A stretch of 64,000 nucleotides of DNA from Tetraselmis striata (taxonomy: Eukaryota > Chlorophyta > Chlorodendrophyceae > Chlorodendrales > Chlorodendraceae), in the NCBI GenBank assembly GCA_006384855.1, contig VCJN01001541.1:124001-188000 (forward strand), written 5' to 3'. Shown here in pieces: positions 12,501 to 25,398 of the stretch; the first letter of the stretch is position 1; each line of letters opens with the position of its first letter. The position numbers were made by a program, and so were the translations under genes. The notes under the pieces were generated by a model that did no database searches, was not told the origin of the DNA, and saw nothing but the letters and a program-made list of their open reading frames with translations.

Positions 12501-12545
12501 CATCTAGCTGCCTGAGTACCGCAGCAGGACTGTACTACCACTCAT
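9511..12545. other. Repeat-rich spacer without a recognised gene
   Basis: About 3 kb with only short ORFs. The most protein-like is a minus-strand ORF at 10739-11092 (117 codons, containing RYAVLVTCHEFNSQVDTF), which matches no family I recognise. A GGTTCGAACC-type box at 10064-10075 resembles a tRNA B box, but no cloverleaf could be folded around it. Confidence 0.5.
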
Positions 12546-14461
12546 TTATGGGGCGCTGGGCGCTGGGCACACTCCTGCCGGGAAGTCATCAGGGCCCAGG
12601 ATGTTGGTTCTCCAAGTACCGTAGTCGTTGAGGGCAGGCGACACCATGCCAAGGAGGCCGCCGGCAAGGATGGCGGCAAACGGAAGGGTGATAATCCAAG
12701 TTAAGGCGATCCGCCCAAACAGGCTCCACTTGACACTGCCGGCTCCGAAGGACACCATGCCGGCTGCACAGATGGCGCCAACCTGGCAGTGGGTGGTGGA
12801 GACGGGGATGTTAAGCACGGTGAAGATGACGACGGTGACTGTGGAGGCAAACTCCACGCAGTAGCCGCGCATGAAGTTGATCTGCGTCAGGGAGAAGCCG
12901 ATGGTCATGATCACTTTCCATCCCAGCGTTGTGACGCCGAGGAACACACAGAAGCCGGCCACTGCCATCACCCACACGGGCGTCCCGGCATCGGTGCAGT
13001 CTGTGAGACCCTGTGTGTAGGTCAGATAGACCGCAGAGAAGGCACCGGTGGCGTTGGCCGTGTCGTTGGCGCCGTGCGCAAAGGACTCGAGGGCCGCCAC
13101 GAAGACGAGCATGTACTTGAAGTAGAAGATGGCGTCCTGCTGGCCAATGGTGTAGTCTTCCTGGATGTGTACCGCATCGGTGCCACCAGCAGCTGCGGCC
13201 AACTCGTCAGCGGTCTCCTGATCCACAACGTGCAGGCATGTCTGCCTCCAGTAGGCAAAGCCCTTCAGCCTCTCCTTTTTGGGGGCAGTTGTCGATCCCA
13301 CAGCAGCGATGCTAACACCTTCCGGCATGATCGCCGAGCCACTTAATGAGTCATCCTCAACCCCATCCTTCTGAACGGCGGGCTTGGCCTGCTCCAGGAT
13401 GGCCGGTTGGACGTCCGCCGTGGCTGTGGCAGACGGGCACTTCTTTGCGAGCCAGGGGCTAAGGAAGAACCAGTCCATCGCCATGAAGAGGATGCCGAGG
13501 CCAACTGAGACGCCCACTTTGACGCCGATGTGCAGGGGGCTGAGGGGCTTGGACTTGAGCATGATGAGCATGACGATGAAGAAGACGGTGATGCCATAGA
13601 GGATGGGCGTCATGAATCGGATCCTCTTCTCCGGGGCCGGGGATTGAAGCACAATGCGGTCGATCATCACTTACCAACAGGCCGCTATGACGCCAGACCC
13701 AAGCGGAGAAGCGACCCATGAGATGATGATACCGCCGAGACCGCCGTCGATGCTCCAGTTGAGGCAGTCCCAGTCTTGGGTGCCGACCACGGTGGCGCCC
13801 ACGACGCCGCCGATGATGGCGTGGGTGGTGGAGACAGGCATGGCGCTGAAGGAGCAGAGCAGCAGGAAGATGGCCGCGGCAAAGAGGGCGCACATCATGG
13901 CGCCCATGTACAGTGTCATGCGGCTGTTGCAGCGGCCACATCCCCAACACTCCGGATCCTCAGGCGATGCCACTCCCTTGCGGATGGTGCCGGAGACGCC
14001 ATAGCCGAGGGTGACAGCTCCCAGCCAGTCCATGCAGCCACCCAGGAGTACAGCCCAGAAGAGAGGCAAGGCGCCGGACCCAACGGCAGTGCCCCAGGAG
14101 TTGGCGGAGTCGTTGGCGCCAATGCCGTACGCCATTGCCATGGCAACAATACCCTACGCAGTGGAGCATCACGCACATCGATTCCATACATGAGATCATG
14201 ATGGATGGAGATGAGCCAGGCAAAGGCGCAGTGACACCCCCCCCCCCCCCCCCCGCGCCCGCTTCTTTTAGGGGCCCATTTATCACTCAAAAAGGCTTCT
14301 CTGGCCCTCACCGATGTGATCAGGACCCAATCCAGGGTATCGGGCTCTTGGAAGATCCCGGTGTAAGAGGCGCATGTTGCGTCAGGGTTGTCATCGGGGA
14401 AGGTCTGCCCCTCCGCAGCAAGGAAGTTGCAGTCTAAGGAACGCGGCCAGCGGCACACCAT
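12546..14461 (-). CDS. PHO4-family inorganic phosphate transporter (SLC20/PHO89-like), one in-frame TAA
   Basis: Exon 1 is 14461-14312 (50 codons; ATG at 14461 chosen, upstream start possible). Exon 2 is 14153-12546, joined in phase 0 (donor GTGAGG, acceptor CGTAG). The two inverted PHO4 signature repeats are present: GIGANDSANSWGTAVGSGAL near the N-terminus and HGANDTANATGAFSAVYL in the C-terminal half, each followed by a PVSTTH segment, separated by a hydrophilic loop. Length is about 584 residues with 10-12 hydrophobic segments, usual for a plasma-membrane cation-coupled Pi symporter. An in-frame TAA at 13671-13673 interrupts the last helix of the first half; the reading frame and the family alignment continue straight through it. 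The site reads GGTAAGTG, a perfect 5' splice consensus. It could be a premature stop, a sequence error or a 51-nt intron. Confidence 0.88.
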
Positions 14462-16430
14462 ACGGCACACTCAGTCCGGACCCGTACGACTGAAGATGGC
14501 GAGAGTTTATCATTAGGATTCATCGGCGTGAAGCAGACCGCAAATTTTTACGATTATTAATTGGTTTTCTTGAGAATGCCGCTAGAATTCCTCTTTAAAA
14601 GAACAAGCAACGAAGATAAATCTTCTGAAATCTTGATCAAAGAGCAAGTCAGAGCATTAAGAATACATCACAATATGCTGCAGAACAAATCATAAGAATA
14701 ACATATGAAAAATGCTAGTTATTTAAAACATATGCCATGCAGCAAGCAGGGTTCAAATGGGACGAGTACACCGCCGCCGATCGCTGAGTCTGTCGGCGAC
14801 ATGCAGCAACACTTCGACAGGCAGGCGACCGTCGAGACATTATACACATTGGGCACACTCCGCCGGTTCCACACGGAGGGAACGCCGACAGGGCTACCAT
14901 ATCTGCACGCGACGCGAGCGAAGCGCTGCTGATGAGAGTTACTAGGCGGATATATGCCTGAGGGGCGCTCAGCTATAGCCACCACTGATGATAACACTTT
15001 CACCTGCCCAGACATGCAGTTGGGATGAGTGGACGAGAAAGTCGGTTGCTTGGGGTCGTTAGCAACAACCAAGTGAAATTCGTGAAACATCGGAGCGAGC
15101 GCAATAGTGATTGTTGCACAGTAGCAGCACTCGGTCGCCCGTGAGAACGGGGATATTTACTTCAACACATTGTTCAAGAAACGACTGTAAGTGGCCGCAA
15201 AGCCGAATCCGTGGAACCAGAGTCGAGCCCGTATATACGATCTTAGGGTTCGTTCGAGGGACTACCAGGTAGTATTCCCATCGAGGTTCCTATCGAGGCA
15301 TCAGCACTCACAGCCATATGTAGTACGGCGTGTTGGTATGCGTACCATATATATATTGTTGAAACAGATAAGGCTCATATACCGTAGGACTGTACCGTAT
15401 TACACTGATGAGACTCTGAGTTGTAAGCTCGATGAACTTGGAGACAATGGGGAAAGGGTGTGACAGATGGTCGGCGAGTGCTGATAGACCGGTTGGGCAG
15501 TAGCCCCCGGGGCGTTCCAAGTTATATATAGCTTACCGAAGATGAACGGCTGGCACTGGATCACCTCGACTGGAACACCGTCGACAGGGACAGTGGATCC
15601 GATGGGGTGTTCCGTCAGCACTTGAAGCAGCGCCCTGATTGGATTCGCGCCGGTGCTGGCAGCGGCGGCGTACGCCATCTTGGCGCCCGCGCGTGATATG
15701 CCAACCAGAGCGTCATTCATGTTGTCGCAAGCGAGCCAGCGCCGGCTGCTGCGTCGCACAAAGAATACGGAAGTGGATTCGACCAGATGGAGTGACCAAC
15801 CGTAACTGTGCAGCAATATTTCCACAGTGTATGCTTGGCAGTGGTTCAACGATGGTCTTATGCGTTTGCTCAGAAGAGCCAGAGCCCCTGTCCGACGATC
15901 TTGACAATACTAAAGTGCGTCCGCCGACGCCGCGATCATTGGCTGTTGGTTAATACAGGGAGAGCGTCCCGAGAATGCACGGAAAGTAATCCTTACTCGC
16001 GATCATGCTGGCGGAGAAACAGTCGCATATTAGGGGATCACATTACATTTGGCGACTATGTATGATAGCGCCCCGTATATATGTATTAATAAAAAACGAA
16101 ACCCGCGGCACAGTATTTCAGTTCGGTACATACACTGTATACGACAGGCCAACAACTGTACTTCAGTAGCAGTACCCGTAGGTAACATTATATATTTTCA
16201 CCAACGTACTCGTACCCGTACCAATTCGGCTAGTCACTGCAACGACGATATCAGCAGCATATATTCGAATATTCCTCCGCTGCGCGACTCAGTGCTGAGC
16301 GATGACGCTCGTCCCTCGGTCTGTCACCCTGCTGAAAGGTTGCTTTGGCAGATACGACCACCACCGATGTATTTTCGGCAATATCCTCCCGGGGTGTCCT
16401 GGGTTTACTACCCGCTTGATGCATTAGCCC

Positions 16431-16553
16431 GTCGGGGCTTCGAATGAGGCAACGGTCTAAATTCGGGCTATATGCCAGACCTACGACTGCAGTTGGCGCT
16501 GCAAGTGCTGGGGCGGCTTCGGCTGATGTCCCGGGGTGAACTCTACTTTTTCC
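16431..16553 (+). repeat. Dispersed repeat family C, copy 1
   Basis: Blocks TCGAATGAGGC, ACGGTCTAA, CCAGACCTACGA, TGGGGCGG and CCCGGGGTGAACT occur in the same order at 43158-43283; the first blocks occur again at 61141-61199. About 125 bp, non-coding. Confidence 0.6.
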
Positions 16554-16984
16554 ACCAGCGTACGCTTCAGTCAGCCACGATAGTGACTATGTGCATAGCG
16601 CGATGAATAATCGGCTTACGTCGGGTCGGCGAAGCGTGACATTTAAATTAATAATGTATATATTCAGCGCCCCAGCGCATTTCCACGGCACGGTCTACTG
16701 CCCTTCGACATTACGCGACTCAGTGCCCGCAGCGCTTCAGCCTAGCATGTGAGCTTTTAACCCCCCCCCCCCCCCCCCCCCCCCCCAGCCCCCCGCCCCC
16801 CAACCCCCTCCCCCGCTGCCGGCGCTAGAATGTGCGCCATACCCGATTTGGCATGCCATGCCCATTTGAATTTGTTGCGCGTGCGCATATCACACGGCAG
16901 AGTAATGTATTATACATACATTATGTATACATATTACACATAATTTGTATACATATCATTCTACTGGTTATCATAGTCTTCTTG

Positions 16985-17180
16985 AGTAATTATTGCGCCT
17001 CGCCGCATTCTGTAATCTAACAGGAAATATATCAATTATGCCGCGCTTAGCAGGAGAAAGCCACCACTTGCCGCATCTACACAAGACATTGCAGGCATCG
17101 CTTTCGAGCCTGCGTACCGATTCGCAGGTGACACGCACGACACCACTCTACTATGAAGCTGTCGAAATGGCATATTGGCT
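16985..17180 (+). repeat. Dispersed repeat family B, copy 2
   Basis: It shares GCGCCTCGCCGCATTCT, GCCACTTGCCG and GAGCCTGCGTACCGATT with 7840-8100 in the same orientation. Both copies are preceded by a long C run. Confidence 0.6.
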
Positions 17181-18423
17181 GGTGATCACTTCATATCCGC
17201 TCCCCCTCCCTCTCCGGTCCTTCCCTTTCCCCACCATCATCCACGCCCCCAACCCCTACTAAATCGCGTTCAGGGGCCGCCCGTGGTCGTGTAACGGTTT
17301 ATTAAGTACTCTAATTTATGTAATATGTCACCCCCGCTTCACCGGAAATATGCCACCCCCCCCCCCCCCCCTTCACCCCACCCCCTCCGCTTCTCCTATA
17401 ATGACCCGTCATGCTAGGCTGAATACCGGGTGTTGACTTACTGGGGGTGTGCCGTGTAACACTCTCTCTGCAACCAATGCCATTGTGCATGTGGAATAAT
17501 GTCCCAGTGCTAGCTGGGAATAGAAGGCGGAGGCTTGGAGTATGGAGACAAGTGGTTGCTTGCGGGGTGAACAAAGCCAGGGCAGGCGCTCCCAAGTAAG
17601 GAAGATGATGACCTGGAAGGCAGCGCCGCGCCTCACCACTCGCGCGGTACCCATGTCATGGGGGACCCACTATCAGCGCGGGGGTGCACTCAGCATACCG
17701 TCGCAACACTGAGTGGCATAACTATTGGTAGAGTGGTGACATGTGTCAAGTGCAAGCGCAAGGTCGGATATGAACACGCCTCCCGGTATCTCTCCTTTGA
17801 GTTCGTTCGTTCGTTCCGAATGCCGGAGGCTCAATTTGTGACTTTGCATGCTCTTGCGCAGCCATTGGATCAAATTGATAGAGCGGCACGAGCGCGTATA
17901 CTCAGCGTGAGCGAAACTGCCGCCGGCCGGCCGATGCTTTGGGGGGCGGAAGAGCCGGGGCGTCCTCGCCATCCACGTCCATCCCCTCCGCGCCATCCGC
18001 CTCCATGGCGGCCACGCACGCAGGCGCCGCCGCCACGCGAGGCGTTGCCTGCAAGGGTGGGCCCGGAACAAGGCCGGCAGCCGTCAACGCCCCCCCACTG
18101 ATCCGGCTGACCGGCTTGCGCCACTGCGGCAAAAGGCACAACATCGGACTGCACCATTTTAATGTAATACTCGTCTTGACAAGAGACAAAGTCCACACAG
18201 TCACTCTATCTTGTTAGAAAAGAAAACATAAACAAGAAAACACCTTCATTTCAAAATTTGCCGATTATTGTACAGTTACTGTTTAACAGCGCACCCGTAA
18301 ATGAATGAATGAAAATGAAGGGTGCCACGTATCAGGGTTCGTTACAGCACCGACGCCAAGCGTAGTTTGTGGCGCCCAACACCCTACTAGTATGAGTTCA
18401 TCCGCATCTAGGTTTTATTCAGG

Positions 18424-20905
18424 TCAAAGGCATTGGGCGTTGTTAGGGGGCTGCACCTTTGCCTTGGGCTTGCCGGTGCTGTGAGAGGGCGCGGCGGCGG
18501 CGGTGGGGGCCTTGGCGCGCTCCTTGCGCGGGATGAACGTCATGCCTTGCCCTGGGGGCGGCAGTGCCTCGCGCGGCGCCGCCTCCGCAGTCTCAGCCTA
18601 CGCAGCCATGGGCAAAAGGCCGTAAAGCCCCCTAAATGTGATAGGAAGAACAACTGATGCAGATCGCCGGCGCATGTGTGGATTCTCAATGCAATGCCTG
18701 TGCGATAAGTTTGTCTGGATACAAACCAGGAACAGCAGGGTGTGCCTCTAAAACAAACGTAACCGCGCACTGTGTCAAGCAAAACCTCTCTATAAAAGTA
18801 AACCCTGCGGATGCGGGTGGGCCAGCTGGCCAGCAGTGCATGCATGCTCCTCCTCTGTAAGACTGTGGCGGCGTAGAGGGACTTGGGAGTACCAAGACGC
18901 GGTTTTAGACGGAAATGCAAGGCCAGAAGCGTGCTCTGTGCTGCTTTGTGTTCAGTTTCCTGCCAAGGCTGCGTGCACTGCCGCACCTCAGCCGCAAAGG
19001 CTTGCATGGTGTCGCCGCCTCCGCCGCCGCCAACGGTGAGCGGCTCGTCCAGCGTGTAGCAGGTGTACTTCTCGGGGTGGAGCACGTGGTCGGGCACGTG
19101 CCTCTGCCGGTTGCCCCTGCGGTTGCCGGTGTGCGTTTTGATTAGAGGGGGGAAGGGAGGGGGGGGGGGGGGGGGGGGGGCAGGCACAGCAATATGGCCA
19201 AGTGCAGGCGGTGTCGCTCGCGGGAGCTAGGGGAAGAGGAGAAAAGAGACGGGGCTGCGTTGGGTTGCTTGGCAGTGGAAACGATGGCTCGGGCTCTTGT
19301 GACAACACCATGGCCTAAGAGAGCGGGCTCGCCCTGCCCCAAGCACGGAGGCAGCCAAGCCCTCACACGTATGTTGGGGAATACCGGCGCGGTAATAAGA
19401 GCACTGGGACCGAAAGCCCAACTTGCCTGACAGAGGGCACACACAGACAAAGCCCTAGCTGATATAGAAGAAGTGTTCCTGCAGAAAGAGTTGTTGGATT
19501 TGATCCTCACATTCCCCCTTCTTGACAGCGCTCCGGCACTATTATATATTGAACATATACATATTTATATTCTAAATTATGTTATATTACCATACATATA
19601 TATATATATTTACTTATTATACATAAATACAGAGAAATAGCGCGGGAATTGGGGGGGGGGGGGGGGGGGGGGGGGGGCATTGGCTGCCGGCAGCGTGAGA
19701 GTCGCCGCCGCCGCCGCCCACCGCGCGCGCACCTGCGCATCGCCGACCTGCCGCCGCCACGCTGGCCGTGGCGGCCGCCCCGCCGCCCCGTAGCCTCCGC
19801 CTCGCGCCCGGCTTCTTCCCTGCCACAACAGATCGGCTCAGCACAGCACTACGCTGGCGCCACTTCGCTTTCCAGGGCAGCGCGGTGCTCAAAGATCGGC
19901 AGAATTCTGCCGATCTTCTGCTTGGTGTTACTGGAGGGGACCGCGCCGGTCGCGTTACATCCAGCTGCAGCCACCGGTGTGCCCCATCTGACCAGCAGCG
20001 TCGCTGTAATTCCCGGGAGGGCGAGTGTGATGTACACACACATACAGCACCCACACACAAAACACGCGTCTTTGCGTACCCCGAGATGATGCATCCCATG
20101 ACGCAGGACTATGCTGAGCTGGGAGTAGATATGACACATGCACGCACCGACATATCGTCAGCACAGGTCAACAGCGGTGTGTATAGACCCCCCGCTCTCT
20201 GCCGTTGCTGAGGGAACGGTTAGTATCAGGTACACGCCGCCGGGTTCAAACCTCAAACCTTTGCCCAGATACACAGATGCGCAATGACGCGCAGGGGGCC
20301 CAAAACCCCATTAGGAACAAAGTACTGTGGCGACCCGGTATCCACCCCCCCCCCCCCCTGCCCGCCAGGGACCCTTCCGTCAACCCGCTGTGGTGTGCGT
20401 CGCCGCCCACTTGCTGTGATATGGCGTCGTACTAGCTCAGTGTTCCAATCGTGTAATGAGCACTAGCTTCAAAAGGTGATTAGAAACCCTCCAAAACAGC
20501 CGAAGATTTCCGCACTACCCGGCGGCTGCGGCTACCAGTGGGATCAGCTGCCGCAGTAAGGGACGATAACGCAGTGTGATTCGCAAAGGGTAGGGCTGTC
20601 GCAAGGGGTAGGGCATATGAGCCGCTTCGATCTTGCTGAGTACTGGTAAGGATTTACCTGATGTGTGTATGCCGGGCATGGATAACTACTGTTTTCCCTG
20701 GATGGTTCATGATTCTATTGTTGCAAGTACATACGGCAGTCGCATCAGGGTACGTACATTGCCCGTTTCCGCACGCGCTGCTGGCGGACATCGGACGTAA
20801 TGAAGTTACAACCGGCTGTACTCCGTAGTCCGTACAAGTACCGTTATCACAGCTAGTGGGCGGTGACGCACACCACAGCGGGTTGACGGAAGGGTCCCTG
20901 GCGGG

Positions 20906-20943
<38 letters not shown>

Positions 20944-22791
20944 GATATTGGATCGCAAACCCTTAGTTTAGGGTTTTTTGGTAAACCCTAAGACTCACTG
21001 TCTATACTCAAGATGCGGGACTCTAGCTTTCATTCCAAAAGGTCAAACTCCAACCTACACATCCCAAACGTGGACCTCACGGGGTGGTCCGGCTAGTACC
21101 CGTGGAAGCGGCATCAGAGGAGGCAGCGGGCGGTAGCAAAGGGCGCGCCCTATCAGGAGGGGGGGTGAAGGGACCAGGCGCACCGCTGCACCACCGAGTC
21201 GGCGAACCGCACGCGCGCCTTCTTCGCCTTGCCCTGCGTGGGGTTCCCCGGGGGTGCGCCCCCCTCCGGCGCCTCAGCCCCCTGCTGGGCGGGTGCCCAC
21301 ACGAGCGGCTGCCCGCCCCGTCGGGCCGCATCCGCGACACCAGCCTCCGCGCCGGTCCCTGCCTCTGCCTCCGCCTCCGCGTCCACAGCCGCCCAGCGGA
21401 TGCGGTCGCCACTGCCGGAATGCGTGGCGCCGATGGGCTTCTCCGGGTCTGTGCTTCCCGCAAAGGTCCAGCGCCGGGGCTCGCCCCCACGGTGCGGGGA
21501 GTCCGCCGCGCGGCAGCGCTGCCCCTCCGCCGCCAGGTAGGCCGCCGCCTCCGCCTCCACCGCCGCCAGCTCTCCGCCCTCCTCCCCACCCTCTGCGGCA
21601 GACGCCTGTGGCGCGGTGCCCTCACGCTTGGTGCACCTAGCCGCCGCCGCCGCGCACGGATCAGTGCAGCTACCACCAGCCGGTGCCGAGGTCTCCGGAA
21701 AGGGCCGGAAGAGGGGGAGGGGCAAGGAACGCAGGGGGTTGACGGGGTGTGTGTGTGTTTGGGGGGGGGGGGGGGGGGGGGGCACACTTGTTCTCATAGT
21801 AGTTTCCCGGCAGCACCTCCGTGTCGCGCGGGGGTCGCGCCTCAGGGCACCTGCGGGGAGCGGCCATAAAGGGTACACAAACACGACTGAGACCGAGTTG
21901 TATTTCGGGGATGCCAAGGTCGACATGCAGTTCAGTGTGCTTGCGCAGGGCTGTCCGCGGTTAGAGGGGCACTGGGTCCCCGCGTAGGGAAGGGGGCTCT
22001 CCCTGCCCGACCTCCGGAAGGACAAGGATGATCGAGCGCATGAAGCAAAAAAGGGGAAGGATTTAGGAAGGAGAAGGTATTCGGGGGAACCGGGGCATCC
22101 CACCTGGTGGCCGCCATCGTCATGGTGCCTGTTGCCATAGCGTCAAAGTCGTCCATCTCTTGCTCCCTACACCCGCGCTGCCCACGCAACCAGTGTCAGG
22201 CCACAGCGCCGCCTACATAGTCGTTACCGCGACCGACCACGTTGATGCCCCCAAAGTGAGGGCAAAAGCGAGGGCCTTCGCCACTCTACAGTGCATCCAC
22301 CGGGAGAATACGGATAATATCGCTGTCTTTATGATTACGTGACAGGGCACGCCTTGTGGCATTCAGATGTGTAGCTCCCCCCCCCCCCCCCCCCCCCTTC
22401 CTCTCTCCCCTCCTCTCTCGCAACCTAGCGGTGAGGTTGAAAGCAAAAAATACGTGTTGGGGATTAGGCAGGACGCAGGAGGGCGGGGTGCAGCGCGCCT
22501 GTCGAGGCCGCTGCAGAATGCGACGCTCGCCGACTTGCGGAACTCCACATCGCCGTCCTCCTCCCCCAGCGCGTCGTCCTCGCCCTCTCCGCCGCCCTCC
22601 CCACCGCCGCGCTCCGCCATAAGCTCCTCGTCCTCGTCCTCGGATCCTGCACCGTCCGCGGAGTCGCCGCCGTCCTTGAACACCGCCTCCTCCGCGGACA
22701 CCCGCCAGCCCGCCGCCAACCCGCTGTCGCCGCCCAACGCGCCCAGCACCGCCGCCATCCGGCCTGAGAAGCCGCCACCCTCGGCCTCCAT
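18424..22791 (-). CDS. Four-exon acidic protein, tentatively TSSC4-like
   Basis: Exons (minus strand): 22791-22499, 21636-21184, 19116-18987, 18597-18424 (TGA). Phases 2, 2, 0 match, giving 349 residues. ATG at 22791 begins MEAEGGGFSGRM. The N-terminal half is acidic (SEDEDEEL, EGEDDALGEEDGD). Exon 2 has RRWTFAGSTDPEKPIGATH and KARVRFADSVV. Exon 3 has RQRHVPDHVLHPEKYTCYTL. Exon 4 has MTFIPRKERAK and a basic, Ala/Pro-rich tail. The VPDxVxHPExYTxY element resembles the conserved core of TSSC4 (U5 snRNP assembly factor), but this rests on memory and is uncertain. The first intron would need a GC donor (CAG then GCGCGC); the second (2067 bp) contains the inverted-repeat element at 20340-20945. 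The exon 2 donor is GTGCGCCTGG followed by C-rich sequence. It diverges from the RCC1-sulfotransferase gene, 860 bp apart. Confidence 0.7.
19651..19677 (-). repeat. 27-base G run (C run on the sense strand of the TSSC4-like gene)
   Basis: It lies in the long second intron. Another run at 19157-19180 ends about 40 bases from the acceptor before 19116, where on the sense strand it could serve as a pyrimidine tract. Confidence 0.7.
20340..20945. mobile_element. Non-autonomous inverted-repeat element with poly-C termini
   Basis: The left terminus (20342-20421) is C(14) followed by TGCCCGCCAGGGACCCTTCC, then CAACCCGCTGTGGTGTGCGT. The right terminus (20842-20942) is its reverse complement with few mismatches, outermost being about 35 G. 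The arms are about 80 bp plus homopolymer, separated by about 420 bp that encode nothing recognisable. It lies in an intron of the TSSC4-like gene. No clear target-site duplication was seen. Confidence 0.75.
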
Positions 22792-23651
22792 CGTGCCCAG
22801 CGCTGTCCGCGAGCTATTGCGGGAGTTGGCACTACGTAAATTCAACGGGAAAGACAGCGCTGCGTGCGTGTAAGCCAGAGAATTGAGGTTTGGGGGGGGG
22901 GGGGGGGGGGGGGGGGTTGCGGGCTGTCAACAGGGGCGACGATCTGCTCCTGCTCTGATGCTTTTACTTAAAAGATAGTGCCTTTACAGCGCTGCTGCGC
23001 GAGCAGGTGGCCACTACGCAGCACCGACCGTCGCTCTCGTAGCGATGGGTTTGGTTACACAGGTAGAGTCGGGCGAAGGTAGGCAAAGTACCGTCTCTCT
23101 CGTCCTCACCGAGGCCCCGAGTTGCCGACGCGTCACCGTCGTAGCTGCGGTGACGATGCGGACCAAGATACTACGCACGAGATAATGGCGCGATACCTGC
23201 GGCATCAATCCGCACATACTACGTCTACAATTTCGGGATCCTCTACATTAGAATGCTGGAGTCAATGGTCCTTTTTCCTCCCCCAGTACTTTGCGTGCAT
23301 TCTCTTGACGCTCTCCCTGTATTTAACCAAAAAGTAACCAGTCTATGGTCAAGCTGCTGTGTCGGACAAGCAGCCATGCTGTTTTAAATACTGCCATGCG
23401 CGCTGTGCTGCTGCTGCTGCCGCTGTTTTACATACCTGTAGCGTTCGCGTATGCAGCGGCTTCCTGCTGGCAAGCTGCTACTCTGCAATATTCCTGAAGA
23501 GGCATCGTGGCGGCTGGCTGCCGCGGGCCGGCGACACAGGCGCACTTGCTGAGGGCGCCAAGCGGCAATAAGCGCGCGACGGAAGGAGGTACCGGCAGGT
23601 GAAGGGGCGGAGGGGAGGGAGGGGGGTGAGAAGAGGGGTGGCGCGGCTACG
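22792..23651. promoter_or_regulatory. Head-to-head intergenic region (candidate bidirectional promoter)
   Basis: An 860-bp gap between the ATG of the minus-strand TSSC4-like gene and the ATG of the plus-strand RCC1-sulfotransferase gene. It holds a 25-base G run at 22892-22916 and (CTG)n-like sequence near 23407. No TATA box stands out. Confidence 0.4.
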
Positions 23652-25329
23652 ATGACCGCGGCGCGCCTCAGGCGCGGCGGGGGCGGCACTAGCGGCGGTA
23701 GCGGCGGAGGTAGCTGCCTGCACTGGGCGGTGGCGTCGCTGCTTCTCGCGGCGGGCGTGGCAACCGCGCTGTCGTACGGCCTGGGGTGGGTCGGCGCCGG
23801 CACCCTTCTCAAATTTCACATGGCCACCACTTCCCCCCCCCCCCCGCAACACCCCCCGTTCTCACCCATCCCCCCCCCCCCCGCCACCACCACCACAAAC
23901 AAACAGTGAAAATACACTCCTGCTATTCACTACCATAGTTGGGGCACCCTATCGCCCCCCTCTATTGCCAACTACAATCATTGAAAGCAGCCACCCTCCC
24001 CCTCACTCAAGGCCGCAACGATCAGGACATCCCCCCTCACTCCCCTTTTGTCCTCGCACGTTCCTCCCTTCTGCAATCTGCCCTGGATGCCGGGCGCATA
24101 GCTGACCTCCCCAACTGCCCTCCAGCGATGCCAGCCAGCGCCGCGCCACTGTCGGCGATGTCAACCCAGAGGCGCTTGCGCTGGAGCTGGCCAGCCTGGA
24201 GTCACAGCTAAACGAGCTGGAGCTGGTGATGGCAGATGGCGAGGGGAAGCTCGCACCGGGCGGCGAGCGCACTGCTCCCTCCGACCCTGCCCACTGCCCC
24301 CGCCGCTGCTCCCGCAGAGGCGCCAGCAGTGGCTGCCTCCGGGCCGGCGGCATTGGCAGTGACGGTGCCGGCAGCCGCGCCGGTGCTGGCTCCGCAGGCT
24401 GGCCACGCACCTGCCGGTGCGGCGATGGCGGTGCCGCAGCCGGCTGGTTATGAGGTGCTGGGCACGCTGTTCACGTGGGGGCTGAATGGGCCCCGCAGTG
24501 GCCGTAAGGGCGAGCCCACCGTGCCCGGGAAGGCGCTGGAGGTGATCCTCCTGCCCCCCACCCCCCCCCCACCCCCCCCCCCCCCCGCGCTTCCAGCGCG
24601 CCCTCGAAGACATGCAGTACTTTGGTGCGCATACTTTACCTGCTGTGTGAACATGCATATATGAAGTAATTGAAGGGCATCAAAGCCAGGTTGCCGCGGC
24701 CTGAGGGGCTGAGGGCTGGCGCGCTGGGTGCGCTGGCGTGCACCTGCAGGGGCGGCAGGTACGCGCGGTGGCGGGCAGCGCGCACACGCTGGTGGTGACA
24801 GAGGACTGGGAAGTGTGGAGCATGGGGCGCAATGACAGCCGCGGTGGCGGCGGCTACGGCAGCAAGTCCATCTCCGACTCGGGTCAACTTGGCCACAGTG
24901 GTGCCCCCCCCCCCCCCCCCCCCCTCTCCGGGGTTGCTCTCCTTTCCCCCACCTGTCCGGCGTTACAGTCTCCCCCAACACCAGCGCATCATTGCACCAC
25001 CGCCCAGCTTGGGTAGCCAGCTGAGCCCCGTCTCCACCGGGTCTCCCCTCTTTCATGCCAGCAACACCGCCAGCCGGGCCCATCAGACCCCCCCCTTCCC
25101 CACCTCCTCATCCTGGATGCTGTGCCTGCAGGCGGCGAGTGGCCGCAACGCGTGGAGACGCCGCCCGGCGTGCGCTTTGTGCAAGTCGCGGCGGGCCGCT
25201 ACCACAGCGTAGCGCTGAGCATGGAGGGGGAGGTGTACACCTGGGGCCTGAACGACGTGGGGCAGCTCGGGCGGCAGGGCACCACGGTGCGCCCCCCCCC
25301 CCCCCCCCCCAACACAAAACACACACACA

Positions 25330-25398
<69 letters not shown>

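Larger units (their letters stand above)
14471..18423. other. Spacer with repeats and unidentified ORFs
   Basis: No gene was recognised. C runs lie at 16760-16786 and 17356-17371. Two ORFs look protein-like but match no family I know. One is on the plus strand at 14705-14932. The other is on the minus strand within 15849-15530 and contains IGSTVPVDGVPVEVIQ followed by a GTAAGC donor. A minus-strand ORF at 18204-17902 has an acidic MDVDGED stretch and could be the last exon of an unseen gene. Confidence 0.4.

Noticed and set aside
13671..13673. TAA reassigned to an amino acid (ciliate/ulvophyte-type code)
   Set aside because: Other genes here end cleanly at TGA, TAG and TAA, and no other conserved frame contains internal stops.
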